Source: Stenogyne calaminthoides (taxonomy: Eukaryota; Streptophyta; Magnoliopsida; Lamiales; Lamiaceae). Taken from it: a DNA stretch of 64,000 nt. The notes beneath the pieces were generated by a model. It was not told the DNA's origin and did not search any database. It saw nothing but the letters and a program-made list of their open reading frames with translations. The stretch is taken from assembly GCA_037126765.1 (NCBI GenBank), contig JBBCBC010000043.1, positions 1,674,001-1,738,000 on the forward strand. The letters run 5' to 3'. Each line of letters opens with the position of its first letter. The stretch's first letter is position 1. This document shows positions 1 to 11,372 of this stretch, one piece after another. A program made the position numbers and the translations under genes.

Positions 1-665
1 ATTCATGACGTGGCGGAACCTTTTTAAGTGTCCGAATCTTGGGTTAATTAGTTGGGTTGGATTTCCTGTTTATGATGCAGATTTTGGATGGGGTAGGCCT
101 CTTTATATGGGACTTAGTTCACCTCCATCTAGAGATGTTAAACGGGCCAGCCCTAACCCATTAGGGCCAGCCCTACAGGGCCACGGGCCTAAACGGGTTA
201 GGGCCTTAGCGGTTCACTTTTAAACGGGCCATTAAGAGCCGTAACCTAACCCTAACCCTAGCGGGCCTCGGGCTAAACGGGCGGGCCACACCATTTTTTA
301 TTTAAAATACAATCCAAATGCATATTAAATATATTACAACTATCACAAGTTCACAACTTAAGTACTTAACTCTAACCATAAATAAGTCCAATAGATATTA
401 TAGAACAAAATAAGTCCAAAGCATAAAATCATACAAATTGAAAGTCTAACAAACAAATTAAAAGTTTAAAGTTGCATAAGGTACGTGGGCTTCCACATGT
501 ACAAAAATAAAAGACTCATCATTCGACCCTTCCAACTTCCAATTCATCATCACTCTTCATCATTCGATCCTTCCTTGGACAAAGACTCATCATCATCAAC
601 TTCCAACTCATCATCTTCTTCTTCTAAAACATGCATAGAAAACATTTAGTTACTAATAAACACGT

Positions 666-2794
666 TTATTTAATATATGAAAACGAAATATATATATATG
701 AAATAATTAGATCATTACCAACATCAAATCCTTGTAGCCAACTATTTAAAGTACAAATAAGGGCTTCCACGTGATGACCAAGAAGTCTACTCCTATACTT
801 GTTGAAAACACGAGCCCCAATGCTAAAAGCGGATTCAGAAGCGACGGTGGTGATTGGGATGCTAAGAATATCACAAGCCATAATTGATAATGTTGGATAT
901 CGGTGTTTATTAATTTTCCAATGCTCCAACACATTCAAATTTGGATAGAATTTCAATTCAAGAGGCGGATCATCCAAATACTGATCAAGTTCAGACTTTG
1001 TAATTTGGATATCACTTGTTTTACTTTTGCGTCTTCCATAACCTTAATAAAATAATACAAATTAATAAGTGAAACATGCAATTAAGAACAATAAATAAAT
1101 AATATATGAAGAAAAAACAATATATAAAGACTTACATCAAAAACAACCACTTTCTCTTTTCCCATTCCACCAAGTGTTGATGTAGTCCAATTTGATAAAT
1201 TTGAAGAGCTTTTCGGTTGAACTTCCACTTGGTTCATTCAAAGGTCCCGCTTTCACATAATCACTAAACAATTGCTTGCAATTTATTTTCTTATATGATC
1301 AACCTTTGCTTGAGCCGTATCACGATCAAGTTGAGAGTAATAATACTTGACCATTCTAGTTTTCCTCGAGGGTCAAGACCTGACCCCAAATGCAAGCACA
1401 ACACTATAGTCGATCAATACTTTTCAAATTTTGCTTGCATTCTCGTAGCCATATCCTTAATGACCGTCTTCACTCACCAAATTTGATTTCAAGAAACACT
1501 CTATCTTATATACTTGCATAAAATACAAGTTGGATGTGGGATAAGAAGAACCAGAAATCAAATTTGTGATCACAAAGAATGGACGCAAGAACCCACACAT
1601 TTTGTCCGCCCTCTCCCTTTCTTAATTCGTTGGAGCAAACGTAAACCCTCGATCATTCAATTGAAGCAAACCAAAAGCACGCTTATATCTAAGTGCACTT
1701 TCAAGCATAATGTAAGTAGAATTCCATCTAGTGCATACATCCATGCGTAAACCAATTTTAGTATCAATTCCACCAACTTGAATCACACAATCATTAAAAC
1801 TTTTCATTCTTGCTTCCGAACTCTTGACATACTTAACACTTTGTCTGATCTTTTTCAAAGCATCATCAGCTACTTTCAAGCCTTCTTTAACGATAAGATT
1901 TAAAATGTGAGCACAACATCTCACATGAAAAAACTCACCATTGGATAAAAGACTATTTTGTAAACAAAGCATTTGTTTCAAGGTATCTTGCATATTATCA
2001 TTGGCAGAAGCATTATCCAAAGTAAGAGAAAACACCTTTTTCTCAATTCCACATTCTTTCAAACAATCAAACACTTTATTTGCCAATACAAATCCAGTAT
2101 GTGGAGGCTCCAATCTACAGAAATTAAGTATCTTACTGTTCAACTTCCAATCACGATCTACAAAGTGAGCTGTCAAACTTATGAAACCCACACCCGTACA
2201 AGCAGTCCAACAATCAGAGGTTAAACAAATTCTCCCATAACAATCAATCATCAAACGTTTCAATTTATCCTTTTCAAGATTATACAACTTCAACACATCA
2301 GTAGTAGCTGTTAATCTACCATAACATTTGTATTCAGGATTCAAATACTTCAAAGAATTCCCAACCCATTTGTAACCAACAAAGGAAAGTGGAAGATCAT
2401 GTGAAACAATAATCTTACTAATCAATTCACGACATGATTATGATCAATTTTCCTAGATCTTAATTTCCCTTCACCATCTAACATCAAACCAACATTTCCA
2501 TCTTTTGCACTTTTCAAGCAATTTTTCAAATGACGGGGTAAGAGTAGAAGTCCCATAATTTGAACCATTCCAAACATATTGAGTATTACACTTAGTGCAT
2601 TTTACCTTGCCATTATCGAGTTTAACAAAATAATTCCAAGCTTGAAGTGGTGACTCTTGCTTTCTTTGCATCTTTTTCATCGACAAGATAACCTCGTGGG
2701 GAGTTGAATCCAAGATCTCTACATCATCATCATTTGCTTGAGCTTGACTTTCAAAATCCATTGAATCCCCAAAATGAAAAACGCAATTACACAC
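666..2794 (-). pseudogene. hAT transposase (BED finger, RNase H-like core, dimerisation domain), decayed
   Basis: Three blocks lie in order on the minus strand. (1) 2794-2471: a BED-type zinc finger region with W-NYF, KVKCTKC and then STLT. The continuation is out of frame: one extra C in the run near 2535 changes the expected TRHLKNC zinc-ligand segment to TPSFEKL. (2) 2425-1622: the RNase H-like catalytic core with LTSDCW, SLTLDNASAND, CCAHILNLIV and TRWNSTY. Downstream, 1620-1150 still translates in pieces into an ISGSSYPTSN-like hAT middle region but with stops and frame changes. (3) 977-666: the hAT C-terminal dimerisation domain (YPTLSIMACDILSIP, ASESAFS, SRLLGHHVEALI). It belongs to the zinc-finger BED / RICESLEEPER-like plant hAT group and is clearly not functional as written. 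Confidence 0.88.
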
Positions 2795-3374
2795 ACATAC
2801 ATTGGGTCATTATAAAACTAAAGTGACTCTTTGATTAAATAAAACAAATCACCTATGTACATAATATCCATAATATCAATTGCATCCCCAAAATGAAATA
2901 AACAGAGCAATGCATCGAGAACTTGAAGTGGTGACTCTTTTCCTTCTTTTCATCCTAATCAACGTCTCTAACTCTTTTTTCCCTATTTAATCAACTTTAA
3001 TCAACGTCTCTAAGAGGCTCTATAGTTTCTTGAAAAGAGGCTCTATAGTTTGCTAAATTGATTCAAACACATCAATCATGAATCATTATGGTTCGGTTCA
3101 AAGTCACACACCTAACACTATCTATACATAATTCAATACTTATATCAAACACCATACCCAAATTCTCATAGGTTATAATTCATAAAATCAAGCTTTTTAG
3201 CTCTTCTTTAATACCGCTACATTAACCAAAATCTTAACGTCTCTCACATTGTATTGGAATCGAGATTAAATGAAATAAACAAAGGGCGGAGAGTAACTTT
3301 ACCAGAGCGTGAGGAAGAATTGCAGAAATGTGGTGGGTCGAAGCGAGCGAAGCATCATCACTCGGTGGGTCAGG

Positions 3375-3525
3375 GAGTCGATCACGACCCGGGTGGGCCG
3401 AGGAGGGCGACGGCCGACTTCCGTGGGCCGAGGAGCCGGGCGACGGCCGACGGTGGGCCGAGGAGGGCGACCACGACGGGTGGGCTGGATGGAGGGCGAC
3501 GGGCGAGTGGGGCGGGCTGATTTAG
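3375..3525. repeat. GC-rich tandem repeat inside the hAT element
   Basis: Imperfect repeats built around GTGGGCCGAGGAGGGCGACG and GGCGACGGCCGAC occur about three to four times. They stand out sharply from the AT-rich surroundings and lie near the transposase 5' side. This is the usual place for subterminal transposase-binding repeats in hAT elements; that role is inferred. Confidence 0.7.
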
Positions 3526-4055
3526 TGAGCACGTGGCCCGTGTCGTGAGAGCTACTGAGTGGGGCGGTCAAGAAAGGGCGACGCAAGGTCATGAAGTGGC
3601 GCGACGGTGGCTCAAGGCCGAGATCGCCGATTGAAGGAAAATGGAGGAAGAGGAAGAGAGCCGTCACGATCCCATTGAAGAGGAAAGAAAATAGATGAAG
3701 AATTGTCTGATTACTATTCACTGTGATGGATTGGGCATTTGGAAAAAATAAATAAATTTGGTTTTTGGTGCGAATCTTCCGATCCTGCGTGATGGATGGA
3801 TTGGGCTTGGGCATGGGCCATGGCCGCTGGAAAAAATTAATAATAATAATTAATTAATAAATATATGGGCCGACCACGAAGCCCGTAGAACGGCCCGAAT
3901 AAACGTCAAGACATTACGATTCTGAACAAAAAAGCCCGGTGTTAAAGCGGGACATAGATACCTAAGCCCTAAACCTCGAAAAACCCCGGTTGGCCTGCCC
4001 GTTATTGGCCCTTGTCTGCGTTTAACATTTCTACCTCCATCCCAAGGGAGAATTA

Positions 4056-4696
4056 GGGTCCGTTTGGCTAAGCTTATTTTAAATATCTTATAAACTATAA
4101 TCGCTTATAAGTTGTTTTAAGAACTTATAAGATGTAATTTTTAAATAGCTTATAAGTTATTAAAGTGTTTGGCTAATACAACTTATAAGTTCTTTAATAA
4201 GTTTTTAAAATTTTTTTAATATAATTTTTTATATATAAAAATTTTTTTGAAAATAATTTTTTTTTTCTGAATTTTTTTTTTCGAAAATAATTTTTTTCTG
4301 AAATATTTTTTTTTCTGATAATAATTTTTTTTTCTGAAATTTTTTTATCCGGAATTTTTTTTCCAGAAAATATATATTTTCCCATAATTTTTTCTTCCGA
4401 AATATTTTTCCAGAATTTTTTATTTTTTTTTTTTTTTGTAAAACAAAAAACGGGTCGGGTTAGATTGGATTTGGGCCGGGATGGTTTGAAATAGGATTGA
4501 ACTTATATAATTTTTGTAAAATAAGTTGGGATATCCAAACTTATTTTTTTGGAGCTTATAAGCTCTAAAGAGTTCATTTTTAGATCTTATAAGATGTTAA
4601 ACATCTTATTTTACCAAACAAAATTAATGAACTTATAAGCTTCTAAATAGCTTATAAGCTGTTTTAAAGAGCTTATAAGTTGTGTCAAACACCCCC
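4056..4696. mobile_element. Tourist-like MITE in HCT copy 1
   Basis: The termini are GGGTCCGTTTGGC at 4056 and GTGTTTGACACAACTTATAAG-like (reverse complement) at 4696, with many internal ACTTATAAG words in both orientations and long T runs. The flanking TTA (4053-4055) and TAA (4697-4699) are taken as a 3-bp PIF/Harbinger target duplication with one mutation. Only the removal of a 3-bp duplication restores the HCT reading frame across the site, which supports this boundary. Confidence 0.7.
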
Positions 4697-4800
4697 TAAA
4701 TCTGCTACCAAGTCCTATAGATGATGGGAGCTTATTGTGTGTTATTTCTTTGCCAGAGGAACAAATGCAGATTTTTGAGAAGCTCTTTTATCAGATTTGA

Positions 4801-5295
4801 AGGAATTAATCTCGATCAAGAATCATCCAGTAACTTAGACTGAATTCAATTTTTTGTTATTTAATGAATTTTTCGTTTTTTTTTTTCTCAAAATATCAAG
4901 TTCCTCGCAAAATATAGCACATGCGGCGCGCATATGATAAAATCAATTCAGAATTTTTGGTCCTTCGGCAAATTTTTTGGGAGGAATTTAATATTCCGTC
5001 AAAAATGACATAAATTGATATCAAAAGTAATAAGAGGTCGCTTCGCATGCTTTTTTCCAATGAGAATAAATATGAAAATTTGTGGTGATTAAATAAGAAT
5101 AAAAAAATTATCAATTCACATTCTTATATATATACTTTGTTCATGGCAACGAGTCCCAAAATAAGTCAATTATTATCCTACTTTTCTTCGATTATCTCCC
5201 TCTCCTATTCGTTTCTCTTCAACCATATTTCATTATTCCTAAATCAATAATTATTTTTTGTCCCACTTATTCCAAGTTTAGAGCAAAATACTAAC
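4801..5295. other. 3' flank of HCT copy 1, no gene seen
   Basis: AT-rich sequence with no conserved coding potential. Short ORFs on both strands have no recognisable motif. Confidence 0.6.
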
Positions 5296-5514
5296 GAGTG
5301 GGTCTCATGGTGCACTCATAGTGTATTTTAGAAGCATGCAATTATACAAAACATAAACGTGCAACTATTCCAAACAGAAGCATGCAACTATATTCCCATA
5401 TTAACAGTTGCACTTTTCTGTATAAATAAGTAGCACTTTTCAACATAACAAATTGCATTCTTTTAAAATATACTATGAGTGCACGGTACATCCAGGTGCA
5501 TACAAGACCTAGTC
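5296..5514. mobile_element. Palindromic MULE-type MITE, copy A
   Basis: Ends are GAGTGGGTCTCAT and CAAGACCTAGTC, with inverted arms containing TGCACTCATAGTG and CTATGAGTGCACGGT. A perfect 9-bp duplication AATACTAAC flanks it (5287-5295 and 5515-5523). The 9-bp length indicates a Mutator-like mobiliser. The same family recurs at 31.1, 37.1, 41.6, 44.2, 45.1, 49.4 and 51.6 kb. Confidence 0.9.
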
Positions 5515-5523
5515 AATACTAAC

Positions 5524-6207
5524 AATGTAATCATTATTTTCTTAATTGTAATTCGCTATATACTATTACTACGTACATCAATTCGCATGCGGAGAATTCC
5601 GAGCAATCAACGAAGGGGATGCTTAAGGTCCTTATATAAAGAGATAAATACAGTTCTTGTATATCAAAAATTGAATTCAGTCTTGTATGCCAAAAATACA
5701 GTTCTCTAAATCCTCTTTCTACAGTATACAAGAACTGTAATGTTAACCACACTTTGTCACAAAGGCGAGCACCCTTTAAATGGTATCATTGAGCTGCAAT
5801 TTTCGGAGGGACAGCCATGATTTTCGATAGAGAAGAAATGGCAAGAATTCGCTGCTCAACGGTAAGAAGATAGAATAAGGAGAGGCTGCACAATTTAGGT
5901 TTGGGTAATATTCTAGAATTGGTCAAAGTCACACCAATGGGCCAATTGGATTAGTTGGGCCAAAGAAGCCAATTCCAAAAAAAAGGGCTCAAGTATAAGG
6001 CCCAACATTCTCCACATCTTTGGTCCATTCCCATTTTATCATCACTCATCGATAATTTGAGGACTTAATTTCAAAAGTTATTAAATAAAAGACCATTTTC
6101 TTTCTCTGGCGATGTATTAGACGTGGACCCAGTTTTTTAATGTTGAAATATTGCAACTAATTCTAAGAGTTGTTGATGATATTAATTGAATGTGTGTTTT
6201 GAAAGAT
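5524..6207. other. Intergenic, no gene seen
   Basis: AT-rich sequence with no recognisable coding motif, RNA gene or clear transposon boundary. Confidence 0.6.
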
Positions 6208-6210
6208 TAA

Positions 6211-6464
6211 GGGGCCGTTTGATTGGGGGTAATGGAAGTAGGTAATGGAAATTAATTCTATTGATGTTGTTTGGTAAGTTTTATACATTGATAATGAGAA
6301 TAGAAGTAAGCAATGGATTGCCCTCACCTACTCAACTCACCTCACATAATACTCATTGTTGATATTGTAACCAAGCAATAATAATGCAATCGATAACTCT
6401 TAATGATTGACCCCTCAATGATACTCATTACTATTACTATTCCCTAGTCATACCAAGGGGGCCC
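6211..6464. mobile_element. Tourist-like MITE (TSD TAA)
   Basis: Starts GGGGCCGTTTGATTGG and ends CCAAGGGGGCCC. The target duplication TAA is perfect (6208-6210 and 6465-6467), as in PIF/Harbinger elements. The inside is AT-rich with TAATGG/CCATTA words in both orientations and no ORF. Confidence 0.78.
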
Positions 6465-6467
6465 TAA

Positions 6468-7567
6468 AAACAGTTTTTAGAATAGAACCACTTATTTTTT
6501 AAAGTTGTGAGAGATAATTTTAAAAATAAGTACTTTTAAAAATAGTTTTTTTGGTAATTCAAAACACACGTACCCTAACCTAAATAAGGCACGACAAATT
6601 GGGTGATAAAAATCAATGATTTTAGACCATGGAAAATAGAAAAAAGAATACAAAAGATATGAATAAGGCTTTAAATTTAACGGAGTGACTCAGTGAAACA
6701 TATCTTGAGCAAGTGGTCCAAGTCTATCAACTAGCTAATTAAATAATTATTGAATTTTGAAATACTCCTAATAGTTTACAACATGTATGCTAGCCGACGT
6801 TATACATACTTATAATCTAGCCACATACATATAAGGCAGAGGGGTCCACCGAATTATGGTCTAAAAAAGAGTCTGTCACATATAGTGAATAAAATAATAA
6901 GTGTTCATCATTCTTTTACTTTGGCCATTCTAGAGAGTTCCATATCGGTGGGTGACTTTCTCCCTGTACTCGGTATTTTTAAAAAGGAAAGTAAAGAAAA
7001 AAACGTTAAAAAAAACAAAATAAAAAACCAAAAACGGTATTAAGTATATTTATTGTCCAGAATATAAAAAAATGAATTGACTATCTTAGTTGTAATTGTC
7101 TGGCTATAAATGCTTGAGGTTCACAGTTCAAACCTCAAGAATTACATTTTTACCATTTTTTTGAATAATTTATTTTATTATAAAAAGTGTTGCCTAAAAT
7201 TCATATAGTAACATTTTAAAAGTGTTACCACAAGGTGTTACATGATAGTAACATTTTTTTAAAGTGATACATAAACTATTAAAAGTGTTACTTTAAACTT
7301 TAAGCAGCATTAACAATTGCAACACCCTTAAAAGTGATATTTATTTGTTATGATAACACATTATAGCTATTAAGTAACATATTTTAAGTGTTACATAATG
7401 TAACTTATGTTGCAGTGATCCGTTGTTGCTTAATGTACATAATTCCTAACTTGAAGCACATTTGTAATTCTTTCTTTTAATATTTTTTCTTTGATGAATT
7501 CTTCATGTAATTAAAGAAAACATATGTTGTCCTATCAATAGTGGCAGCAGAATTTTAAAGTGTTGTA
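6468..7567. other. Intergenic with short GTTAC/GTAAC repeats
   Basis: No gene is visible. Around 7190-7400 there are several diverged copies of GTAACATTTTAAAAGTG and its inverted form GTGTTAC, probably the remains of a palindromic MITE. A related run occurs near 17870-18020. Confidence 0.5.
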
Positions 7568-7572
7568 ATATT

Positions 7573-9366
7573 TGATGGTCCCAGTGGGAAAACCCATTTT
7601 GCGCGTGCGGAGGCAAAACATTTCGTGCGATGCATATAAAAACAGGGGTGAAGGAATGGTGATTACAGATTTTTGCGTTTTAAGCTCATGTGTTGTGTTT
7701 TTTCTTATAATTGAATCGCATATAACAATATAAGAACGTAAAAGCGATGAAAAAAACACAACAATGTATAGTGGTTAGGAGACTCAAGCTCCTACATCCA
7801 CTCTCGCATTTCTAGGGAAATTCCTTCAAACACTTCACGAGCTTTTTCGACTACCTCGCGTAGTTTACTTACTCAACTTCATTACCGAGCTTTACGACTA
7901 CTCCACGTAGTTTACTTACTCAACCCGACCACGAGCTTTCGACTACCTCTGTAGTTTACTAACTCAAAATTTGGACTTATCACCCTGTCGGGCTCGCCTC
8001 TTAGATGTTTAACGAGTTCACACTCCCGGGACATATCACCCTCACTCGGGATTGCCTAACAACTACCTCTCTTTCACCACTACTTATCTCTTACGAGAAT
8101 GGGTTTGGGTTTGGGTTTGGTGTTGTCTCCAACTATGGTGAGATTTTTCCTTACATTTGTTTTAGCCTCAATCTTAAGGTTGAGAAAATCTCTCTAAGCT
8201 TAGGATACATCGTGGGTTCTTAGATTGGGTTACAGAACACTCTTGAACATATTTGTATATCTACTGGACTTGTGTTCTAGGGTTGGGAATGCTTTGGGTA
8301 TAACTCTCTTTGGCTCTGTGGCATCTCGTCTTTATAATCTCCGCATCCACACATTAGAATGATGAAAGACCTTGTATTTATAGTGTGGATTTGAATATTC
8401 TAGATTGGAGAGAATCACATTCAAATCCATACTATTCTTGTAAGTCTGATAGCTTTTTAAAATTTGGTTGTCTTCCTCGTTAGTCGCGTCGGTGATTCTA
8501 ATTTTATATTCCTCGATTCTCGCCTTGGAATCATTCGGGATTCTCTCGAGTCTCGGTGTCTTGAGAGACATAATTGAGTCTTGATTTTATCTGAGTCCTC
8601 GAGGTTTATCCGAGTCTTAGATTTCTCATCCGAGCCTCGAGTTTTATCGAGCCTCGGGATCTTGATTCATTCAGACTTCTCTTGCCGGACCTTATCGTCA
8701 AAGGGCATCTTGACACTCATTTGACCGAGTTGATTCTCGAATTCGACATCGACCTTCAGTCACTTTGACTCAAAGTATCTGATTTCTTCTTTGCGATCGA
8801 TATTTCGACCGATCGGATCAACACATCTTCGGATCAACATCTCGGGGATAGCATCGTCGATTACATTAGGTTTAGCGACATCAGGTTTAGTACATCCGAT
8901 CTCAATCACGTCCGATCTTGATCATCCGCTAATCTTCATATCGATCTCGATCACGTCGATCTCGTCGGTCATCATCTCTTTCCTCTTGTCTACCTTCTCT
9001 TACGATCTTACGGTCAATTTCTTCCACGATCACTATTTATGCGCTTTCTTCGATCACCATATCATTTCATTTGTTCCGATCATCCCGATCAGTACATTAC
9101 GATCATCGATCTTACGATCGGTAAACAGCTTTTCTTCTCTTACGATTTTGCATTTCATCGTGATTAACTCGAGAACTCATCTAACTTCATCGATCTCGTC
9201 GGTCTAAATCTCTTGACCTCGTCGATCTCGATCATCTACGTCGATTTTTGTGAGTTTCCTCAATTTGTTCTCTCGTTCCCCCTCAACTTGTTATCTGTAA
9301 ATTAGCTTCAATAACACAAGTTGATAATGTTTTTGCATAATTCATCAAAACTAAAATATCCCAACA
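7573..9366 (-). mobile_element. Ty1-copia solo LTR, copy 1
   Basis: Read on the minus strand it starts TGTTGGGATATTTTAG (9366) and ends CTGGGACCATCA (7573). A perfect 5-bp duplication ATATT flanks it (7568-7572 and 9367-9371). A TATA box (CTATAAATAC on the minus strand, near 8380) precedes a leader with GTGGATGTAGGAGC and GAACCACTATA-like words typical of copia R/U5 regions. Three imperfect repeats of GAGCTTTCGACTACCT ... GTAGTTTACTTACTC sit at 7838-7965. There is no internal domain or second LTR, so it is a solo LTR. It shares ends, length (about 1.8 kb) and layout with 56483-58241. The stretch 8620-9240 is unusually rich in CGAT/GATC. Confidence 0.82.
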
Positions 9367-9371
9367 ATATT

Positions 9372-10917
9372 TATATTAACATGTTATATAGTAGTGTTGC
9401 TTGTCAAAATTAATTTGAATGATGTGGCTTATTGTTTTTCAACCAACAAATTAAGCATGAGTCAAGTTTATGATCCTTGACCAAGATTTTTGTGTGTTTG
9501 GATATCTTTAATGAGTATTTAGTGTGGAATTTGAATAAATGTAATAATTGAAAATTAGATTAAAAGTCTTTTTTTATTATATTAATGTCTAATTTATATT
9601 ATAATGTCATATAATGTTGAGTTGTCATTATAATGTTGTCAATGTCTAGTATGAGCTGTCATTATATTCTATTTTTACAAGTCTCAGTGAGTAATTTTTC
9701 AGGCTGGCTGCTTCACCTAGCTGGACGTCATGTGCACGGACCTCGATGGCCGAACTCTATGACTCAGACCAATGTTTTAAAAACCGGAACCGGAAGTTGA
9801 GCCGGACGACCCCCAAAAAGGGCTGGACCGGGGTCGGATCGGTTGGGTCGGATTGAGTCGGATTGAACCGGTGAGAAGTCATAATAAATATTATATATAT
9901 ATGGTATGCATGATTTTAAAAAAATATCAAAATATTGAGTATGATAAGTGAATATAAAACATCCAAAGTCACTTTAAACTTTTTTTTTTTTTTAATTTCC
10001 AATAAAAAAAATATCAAACTAATTATTAATTAATAAAGGCCCGTAAACACTTTAAAGGCCCATAAATTAAATAGGCATTGACCTGAAATATAAGTGTCAA
10101 AGTTGCAAACGTACATTTGTGGATAGTTTATACTAGGAAAATGACTCGTAGTCTCTAATGCACGGATTCTTCAAAAATTAACAGTATGCAGTATCGGATT
10201 CGCCTGGGTGGAATTCGGGTGGGATTCGTCTGGGATTTACACCCGATTCGCCATGTGGCGAATCCCAATTTTTTTTTTTTTTATTATCGGATACGCGTAT
10301 CCTGGTCCGAGGATACGCGTATCAGATAGGGGTTTTTTTATAAAATTTATTAAATTTTGGGGTTTTTTATTTTTGTAAAAAATTAAAACTTACTAATAAT
10401 TTGAAGGACACACTCTAAAACTTATTAAATATTAAAATTTATTAATTTTTTATTATGATTTATGACTTGTGTAGGTTAATGATATTTGATTTAATTGTTG
10501 TTTTGTTACTTATGGGATGAATTCCTTGATATTAATACATGTGTTTTAAATACTCTTGATATTATTACATGTGTTATATATAATTGTTGTAAATTTTTTA
10601 ATATTATTACAGGTGATATATATAATTAAATTAAAAAAATTGATATATCATTGTCGTTTCGTATCCTAAAAATTTAAAAATCTACGAATCCCCACACCGA
10701 ATCGTATCTGATCTGCACCCCGCACCCGTGCAATATAGCCCGTACCGCGAGCCTGCGACTTGTTCAGCTCTTTTCCAATCACTTACCTCTACTCTGTATT
10801 TGACTTTGACCATATCTCTTTACTATTCCACTCACCCACTTTCTCTCTTCTATGATTGGCCCCCCGAGGAGAAATAGGAGGGATTGATTGTCTCAATATT
10901 GCACAAATTAATTAATC
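9372..10917. other. Intergenic; diverged repeats and palindromes
   Basis: No gene. A CCGG/GGTCGG-rich patch lies at 9770-9870. At 10285-10325 there is GGATACGCGTATCC, a perfect palindrome, beside a second TACGCGTATC copy, inside a GATTCG-rich segment (10140-10740) that looks like an old non-autonomous transposon. Its boundaries could not be fixed. Confidence 0.45.
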
Positions 10918-11215
10918 ATGTATTTTAAAATTGGGGGTGTTTTGTTGTTGATTGTGTTTGGGTGTTGGATTAATGCTAGGAGTAGTGAAGCTTATGGGCT
11001 GGATATCCACCACCGGTATTCCGACACTGTTAAGGAATTCATGGACGTCGATGAACTGCCGGAAAAGGGGTCCCTCGACTACTACTCCGCCATGGCCCAC
11101 CGTTCACCTCTTTAAGTCCCGCCGCCTCGCCACCACTCCCGCCACCAGGCCGTCGTCTTCCCACCGCCCGAAGGCCGCCGCCCGCCCAAGGCTTTTGCAG
11201 TTACAGGTGAGGCCG
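10918..11215 (+). pseudogene. Aspartyl protease family protein, N-terminal fragment
   Basis: The ATG at 10918 opens a hydrophobic signal peptide (GGVLLLIVFGCW). The conserved propeptide signature of plant A1 aspartyl proteases of the APF1-like type follows: LDIHHRYSD, then VDELPEKGSLDYYSAMAHR. The frame ends at 11115, one residue or so past AMAHR. A frame-shifted continuation reads SRRLATTPA, which fits the next propeptide segment. The catalytic DTGS motifs are absent and no further exons are recognisable downstream, so this is a 5' gene fragment left after truncation or capture. Intact family members are secreted or membrane-linked proteases. The identification rests on the propeptide only. 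Confidence 0.68.
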
Positions 11216-11331
11216 TGAGAGGTAGGTGAGGTCGTGAATAGCGGCACCGATTTGCCTTCCTTATCCATCAAGTTCCAGCCTTTCCTTCGTCACCGGTACC
11301 CGATTTTCACCCGATTTTTCCGGTTTTTTGG

Positions 11332-11372
11332 GGCGGCTCAATAGCGGTTCTAGGCACCCCTATTGAGCCGCC
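11332..11372. repeat. 13-bp-arm hairpin
   Basis: GGCGGCTCAATAG (11332-11344) is repeated perfectly inverted as CTATTGAGCCGCC (11360-11372) with a 15-nt loop, in a locally GC-rich, CGGTT-containing patch. It looks like a transposon end or fold-back remnant; no role is inferred. Confidence 0.7.

Larger units (their letters stand above)
130..4033 (-). mobile_element. hAT transposon inserted in an HCT exon
   Basis: The ends are TAGAGATGTTAAACGGGCC at 130 and its near inverted copy ending TTTAACATTTCTA at 4033. The 8-bp target duplication CCTCCATC is perfect (122-129 and 4034-4041), as expected for hAT. The 3.9 kb body holds a decayed minus-strand transposase (666-2794) and a GC-rich repeat block near the right end. 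The left ~350 bp matches, in inverted orientation, the right end of the 853-bp element at 14913-15765, so the two belong to one family. The terminal regions are rich in GGGCC and CCCTAA-like words. Confidence 0.93.
1..4800 (+). pseudogene. HCT-like acyltransferase copy 1, 3' exon, split by two transposons
   Basis: This is the C-terminal part of a BAHD acyltransferase of the HCT type; it starts upstream of the window. The frame opening at base 2 encodes FKCPNLG and then the family motif DADFGWGRP. Coding is interrupted at 129 by a hAT element (130-4033). It resumes for about 20 nt, is interrupted again by a MITE (4056-4696), and finishes at 4700-4800 with DDGSLLCVIS ... EKLFYQI and a TGA at 4798. 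If each insertion and one copy of its target duplication are removed mentally, the frame runs through from DFGWG to the stop, so the gene tail was otherwise intact when hit. Intact HCT uses hydroxycinnamoyl-CoA and shikimate or quinate in the cytosol. This copy cannot make a normal C-terminus. Confidence 0.88.

Noticed and set aside
240..262. CCTAACCCTAACCCTA, telomere-like
   Set aside because: Only two to three CCCTAA units, not the plant CCCTAAA repeat, and it lies in the subterminal GC-rich end of a hAT element where similar words recur.
3254..3814. Overlapping Arg/Pro-rich frames on both strands
   Set aside because: Artefacts of a GC-rich tandem repeat; no homology-like motifs, and stops are simply rare in such sequence.
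8098..8120. GGGTTTGGGTTTGGGTTTGG, telomere-like
   Set aside because: The unit lacks the A of TTTAGGG and the same patch occurs in the sister solo LTR at 57295, so it is LTR sequence.
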